A stretch of DNA of 8,269 bases from Rhizobium sp. Q54 (GTDB lineage Bacteria; Bacteroidota; Bacteroidia; Flavobacteriales; Flavobacteriaceae), in the NCBI GenBank assembly GCA_943324395.2, contig CALPLL020000073.1, forward strand, positions 1 through 8,269, read 5' to 3'. Shown here in pieces: positions 7,154-8,269 of the stretch. Every line of letters begins with the position of its first letter. The first letter of the stretch is position 1. The position numbers and the translations under genes were made by a program. The notes under the pieces are model-generated. The model was not told where the DNA came from. It saw nothing but the letters and a program-made list of their open reading frames with translations, and did no database searches.

Positions 7154-7322
7154 GATAAAAAAAATAGGAAGGGTTAAAGTTGAAAAGCAGCAAATGATCC
7201 ACTAATTTATTATTTTTTTAATTATTGTTTTTGATATTGAAATTGATTTTGATATTGTAATTGATATTGATATTCTAAATCATCTCTCCGTCTATTATCT
7301 ACCCGTCTTTAATCTATTGTCT
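7122..7322. repeat. Imperfect long-range inverted repeat between lipoprotein gene and kdsA
   Basis: Two nested arm pairs: agataatagattaa (7122-7135) pairs with ttaatctattgtct (7309-7322) at 13 of 14 positions, and ataatagacaggtaagat (7139-7156) pairs with atctctccgtctattat (7282-7298) at 15 positions with one gap. A perfect 12-base alternative also exists (7106-7117 with 7290-7301). The inside is AT-rich and holds the 18-bp tandem repeat. It could be the remains of a small palindromic or MITE-like element, or only low-complexity drift. No transposase or target duplication is visible. Confidence -1.
7231..7284 (+). repeat. 18-bp tandem repeat, about 2.7 copies
   Basis: Units ttgatattgaaattgatt (7231-7248) and ttgatattgtaattgata (7249-7266) match at 16 of 18 positions. 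A third unit from 7267 (ttgatattctaaat) matches for about 13 bases before drifting. A shorter ttgata sub-repeat is visible within it. The array is not coding: it lies in the loop of the inverted repeat and upstream of the kdsA promoter. Confidence -1.
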
Positions 7323-7331
7323 CACTATTCA

Positions 7332-7360
7332 TTCTTAATTCAAAATTCTACTTATATTTG
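7332..7360 (+). promoter_or_regulatory. Bacteroidota-type promoter of kdsA
   Basis: TATATTTG at 7353-7360 is an exact match to the Bacteroidota -7 element TAnnTTTG. The -33 element is less clear: TTC at 7332-7334 is 18 bases upstream, where TTG would be expected. Transcription would start near 7366-7368, leaving a leader of about 13 bases before the ATG at 7380. This position also rules out the in-frame TTG at 7317 as the kdsA start, since it would lie upstream of the promoter. Confidence -1.
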
Positions 7361-7379
7361 CACCATAATAAATAACGTT

Positions 7380-8198
7380 ATGAACTTACACACAATACCT
7401 CAAATAAAACATTCAAATAGTGGTAACTTCTTTTTACTTGCAGGGCCTTGCGCGATTGAAGGAGAAGAAATGGCTATGAGAATTGCAGAGAAATTAGTTG
7501 GAATCACCGATAAATTAGAAATCCCATTTGTTTTTAAAGGTTCATTCAAAAAAGCAAATCGGTCTAGAATTGATAGTTTTTCGGGTATTGGTGATGAAAA
7601 AGCATTACAAATTTTACGCAAAGTGTCTGAAACTTTTGGAGTTCCAACCGTTACCGATATTCATACTAATGAAGATGCCGACAAAGCAGCGCAATATGTT
7701 GATGTATTGCAAATCCCAGCGTTTTTAGTTCGTCAAACTGATTTAGTAGTGGCTGCAGCCAATACTGGAAAAGTCGTTAATTTGAAAAAAGGACAATTCA
7801 TGAGTCCAGAAAGTATGAAACATGCCGTTCAAAAGGTATTGGATTGCCACAACCAAAACGTTATGGTTACCGATAGAGGAACAATGTTTGGCTACCAAGA
7901 TATGATTGTAGATTTTCGTGGAATCCCAACCATGCAACAATATGCAACAACAGTTCTGGATGTGACGCACTCACTACAACAGCCAAATCAAACCGCAGGA
8001 GTTACTGGTGGTCGTCCAGATATGATCGAAACCATTGCCAAAGCGGGAATTGCCGTAGGTGTAGATGGAATTTTTATTGAAACCCATTTTGATCCTGCAA
8101 ATGCTAAAAGTGATGGTGCTAACATGCTACACTTGGATTATTTTGAGGCATTAATGACCAAATTAGTTGCCATTAGAAAAACGGTAAACACGTTTTAA
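7380..8198 (+). CDS. kdsA: 3-deoxy-8-phosphooctulonate synthase (Kdo-8-P synthase), metal-dependent class
   Basis: Condenses phosphoenolpyruvate with arabinose-5-phosphate to Kdo-8-phosphate in the cytoplasm, the committed step to the Kdo of the lipopolysaccharide inner core. The 272-residue length from the ATG at 7380 is typical of the family. A (beta/alpha)8 aldolase-type fold is expected. Family motifs: AGPCAIE (21-27), FKGSFKKANRS (52-62), TDIHTNEDA (92-100), LQIPAFLVRQTDL (110-122), NLKKGQF (134-140), TDRGTMFGY (164-172), DVTHSLQ (194-200), GGRP (210-213), IETHFDP (233-239) and AKSDGA (242-247). Cys24, His197, Glu234 and Asp245 correspond to the metal ligands of the Aquifex aeolicus enzyme (Cys11, His185, Glu222, Asp233) with nearly the same spacing; metal-independent enzymes such as that of E. 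coli have Asn at the Cys position. The leader is A-rich (aataaataac) without a Shine-Dalgarno. The gene appears intact, with its own promoter, and is followed after 26 bases by another gene. Confidence -1.
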   Translation: MNLHTIPQIKHSNSGNFFLLAGPCAIEGEEMAMRIAEKLVGITDKLEIPFVFKGSFKKANRSRIDSFSGIGDEKALQILRKVSETFGVPTVTDIHTNEDADKAAQYVDVLQIPAFLVRQTDLVVAAANTGKVVNLKKGQFMSPESMKHAVQKVLDCHNQNVMVTDRGTMFGYQDMIVDFRGIPTMQQYATTVLDVTHSLQQPNQTAGVTGGRPDMIETIAKAGIAVGVDGIFIETHFDPANAKSDGANMLHLDYFEALMTKLVAIRKTVNTF

Positions 8199-8224
8199 TC
8201 CATTAAATAAATAAATTATTAGCT

Positions 8225-8269
8225 ATGTTTGAAATTACACCAACAGAATGGATCGGTTATCTGGCGTCA
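8225..8269 (+). CDS. Start of an unidentified gene, truncated by the window end
   Basis: An ATG at 8225 opens a frame that runs to the last base, reading MFEITPTEWIGYLAS (15 codons). It starts 26 bases after the kdsA stop with no terminator between, so co-transcription with kdsA is likely. The spacer is A/T-rich (ttaaataaataaattatt), like other starts here. The W-I-G-Y-L-A-S segment may begin a membrane helix. It faintly recalls small flavobacterial integral membrane proteins that start 'WIGYLA' and are found near kdsA, sometimes misnamed uroporphyrinogen decarboxylase. Fifteen residues are too few to decide. Confidence -1.
   Translation, partial: MFEITPTEWIGYLAS

Noticed and set aside
7196..7230. 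Terminator after the lipoprotein gene in the T-rich stretch near 7205-7230
   Set aside because: Only low-complexity A/T self-complementarity is present, with no GC-containing stem before a T run.
7109..7284. CRISPR-like array in the lipoprotein-kdsA gap
   Set aside because: The units are 15 and 18 bases with no unique spacers of normal length and no cas genes nearby; they are simple AT-rich tandem repeats.
7400..7970. Open frames on both strands inside kdsA (7400-7621 -, 7528-7728 +, 7743-7970 -)
   Set aside because: They overlap a gene with complete conserved enzyme motifs and are chance frames.
1..8269. tRNA, rRNA, riboswitch or insertion-sequence genes
   Set aside because: I saw no cloverleaf-like segments, rRNA motifs, transposase motifs or matched terminal repeats with target duplications on either strand.

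Overview
The window looks like chromosomal DNA of a member of the Bacteroidota, most likely Flavobacterium or a close relative. The evidence is low GC with A-rich translation starts and no strong Shine-Dalgarno sequences, a promoter of the Bacteroidota type (TATATTTG at the -7 position), a C-terminal type IX secretion (T9SS) sorting domain, and protein modules typical of flavobacterial surface proteins. Every gene I can support is on the + strand. Genus and family statements are from memory of these families; no search was run.

Positions 1-6274 hold the 3' part of one giant gene. The frame is open from base 2, so its start lies outside the window. The visible 2090 residues form a T/S/G/N-rich mosaic: beta-helix-like repeats, a conserved flavobacterial module, a string of fibronectin-III-like domains containing a duplicated two-domain unit, a second beta-helix stretch, a conserved pre-C-terminal region with a 'VERYIPAKRAWR' motif, and the T9SS sorting domain. 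It is probably a secreted or cell-surface adhesin-like protein. Five bases after its stop begins a 62-aa protein with a signal peptide, an Asp/Pro/Gly linker, one membrane helix and a Lys-rich tail. A strong hairpin terminator at 6488-6515 closes this two-gene unit.

Positions 6640-7095 encode a small lipoprotein of unknown function with its own weak promoter candidate. The following 284-bp gap (7096-7379) is unusual: it holds a 15-bp tandem repeat, an 18-bp tandem repeat and an imperfect long-range inverted repeat, followed by a good promoter.

That promoter drives kdsA (7380-8198), the Kdo-8-phosphate synthase of lipopolysaccharide inner-core biosynthesis; its residues place it in the metal-dependent class. 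A further gene starts at 8225 and runs off the window, probably co-transcribed with kdsA.

Most of this is ordinary flavobacterial genome. The points most worth a second look are the tiny membrane protein coupled to the giant secreted protein, the mosaic history of the giant gene, and the structured repeat region upstream of kdsA. I found no convincing new defence, mobile or regulatory system.
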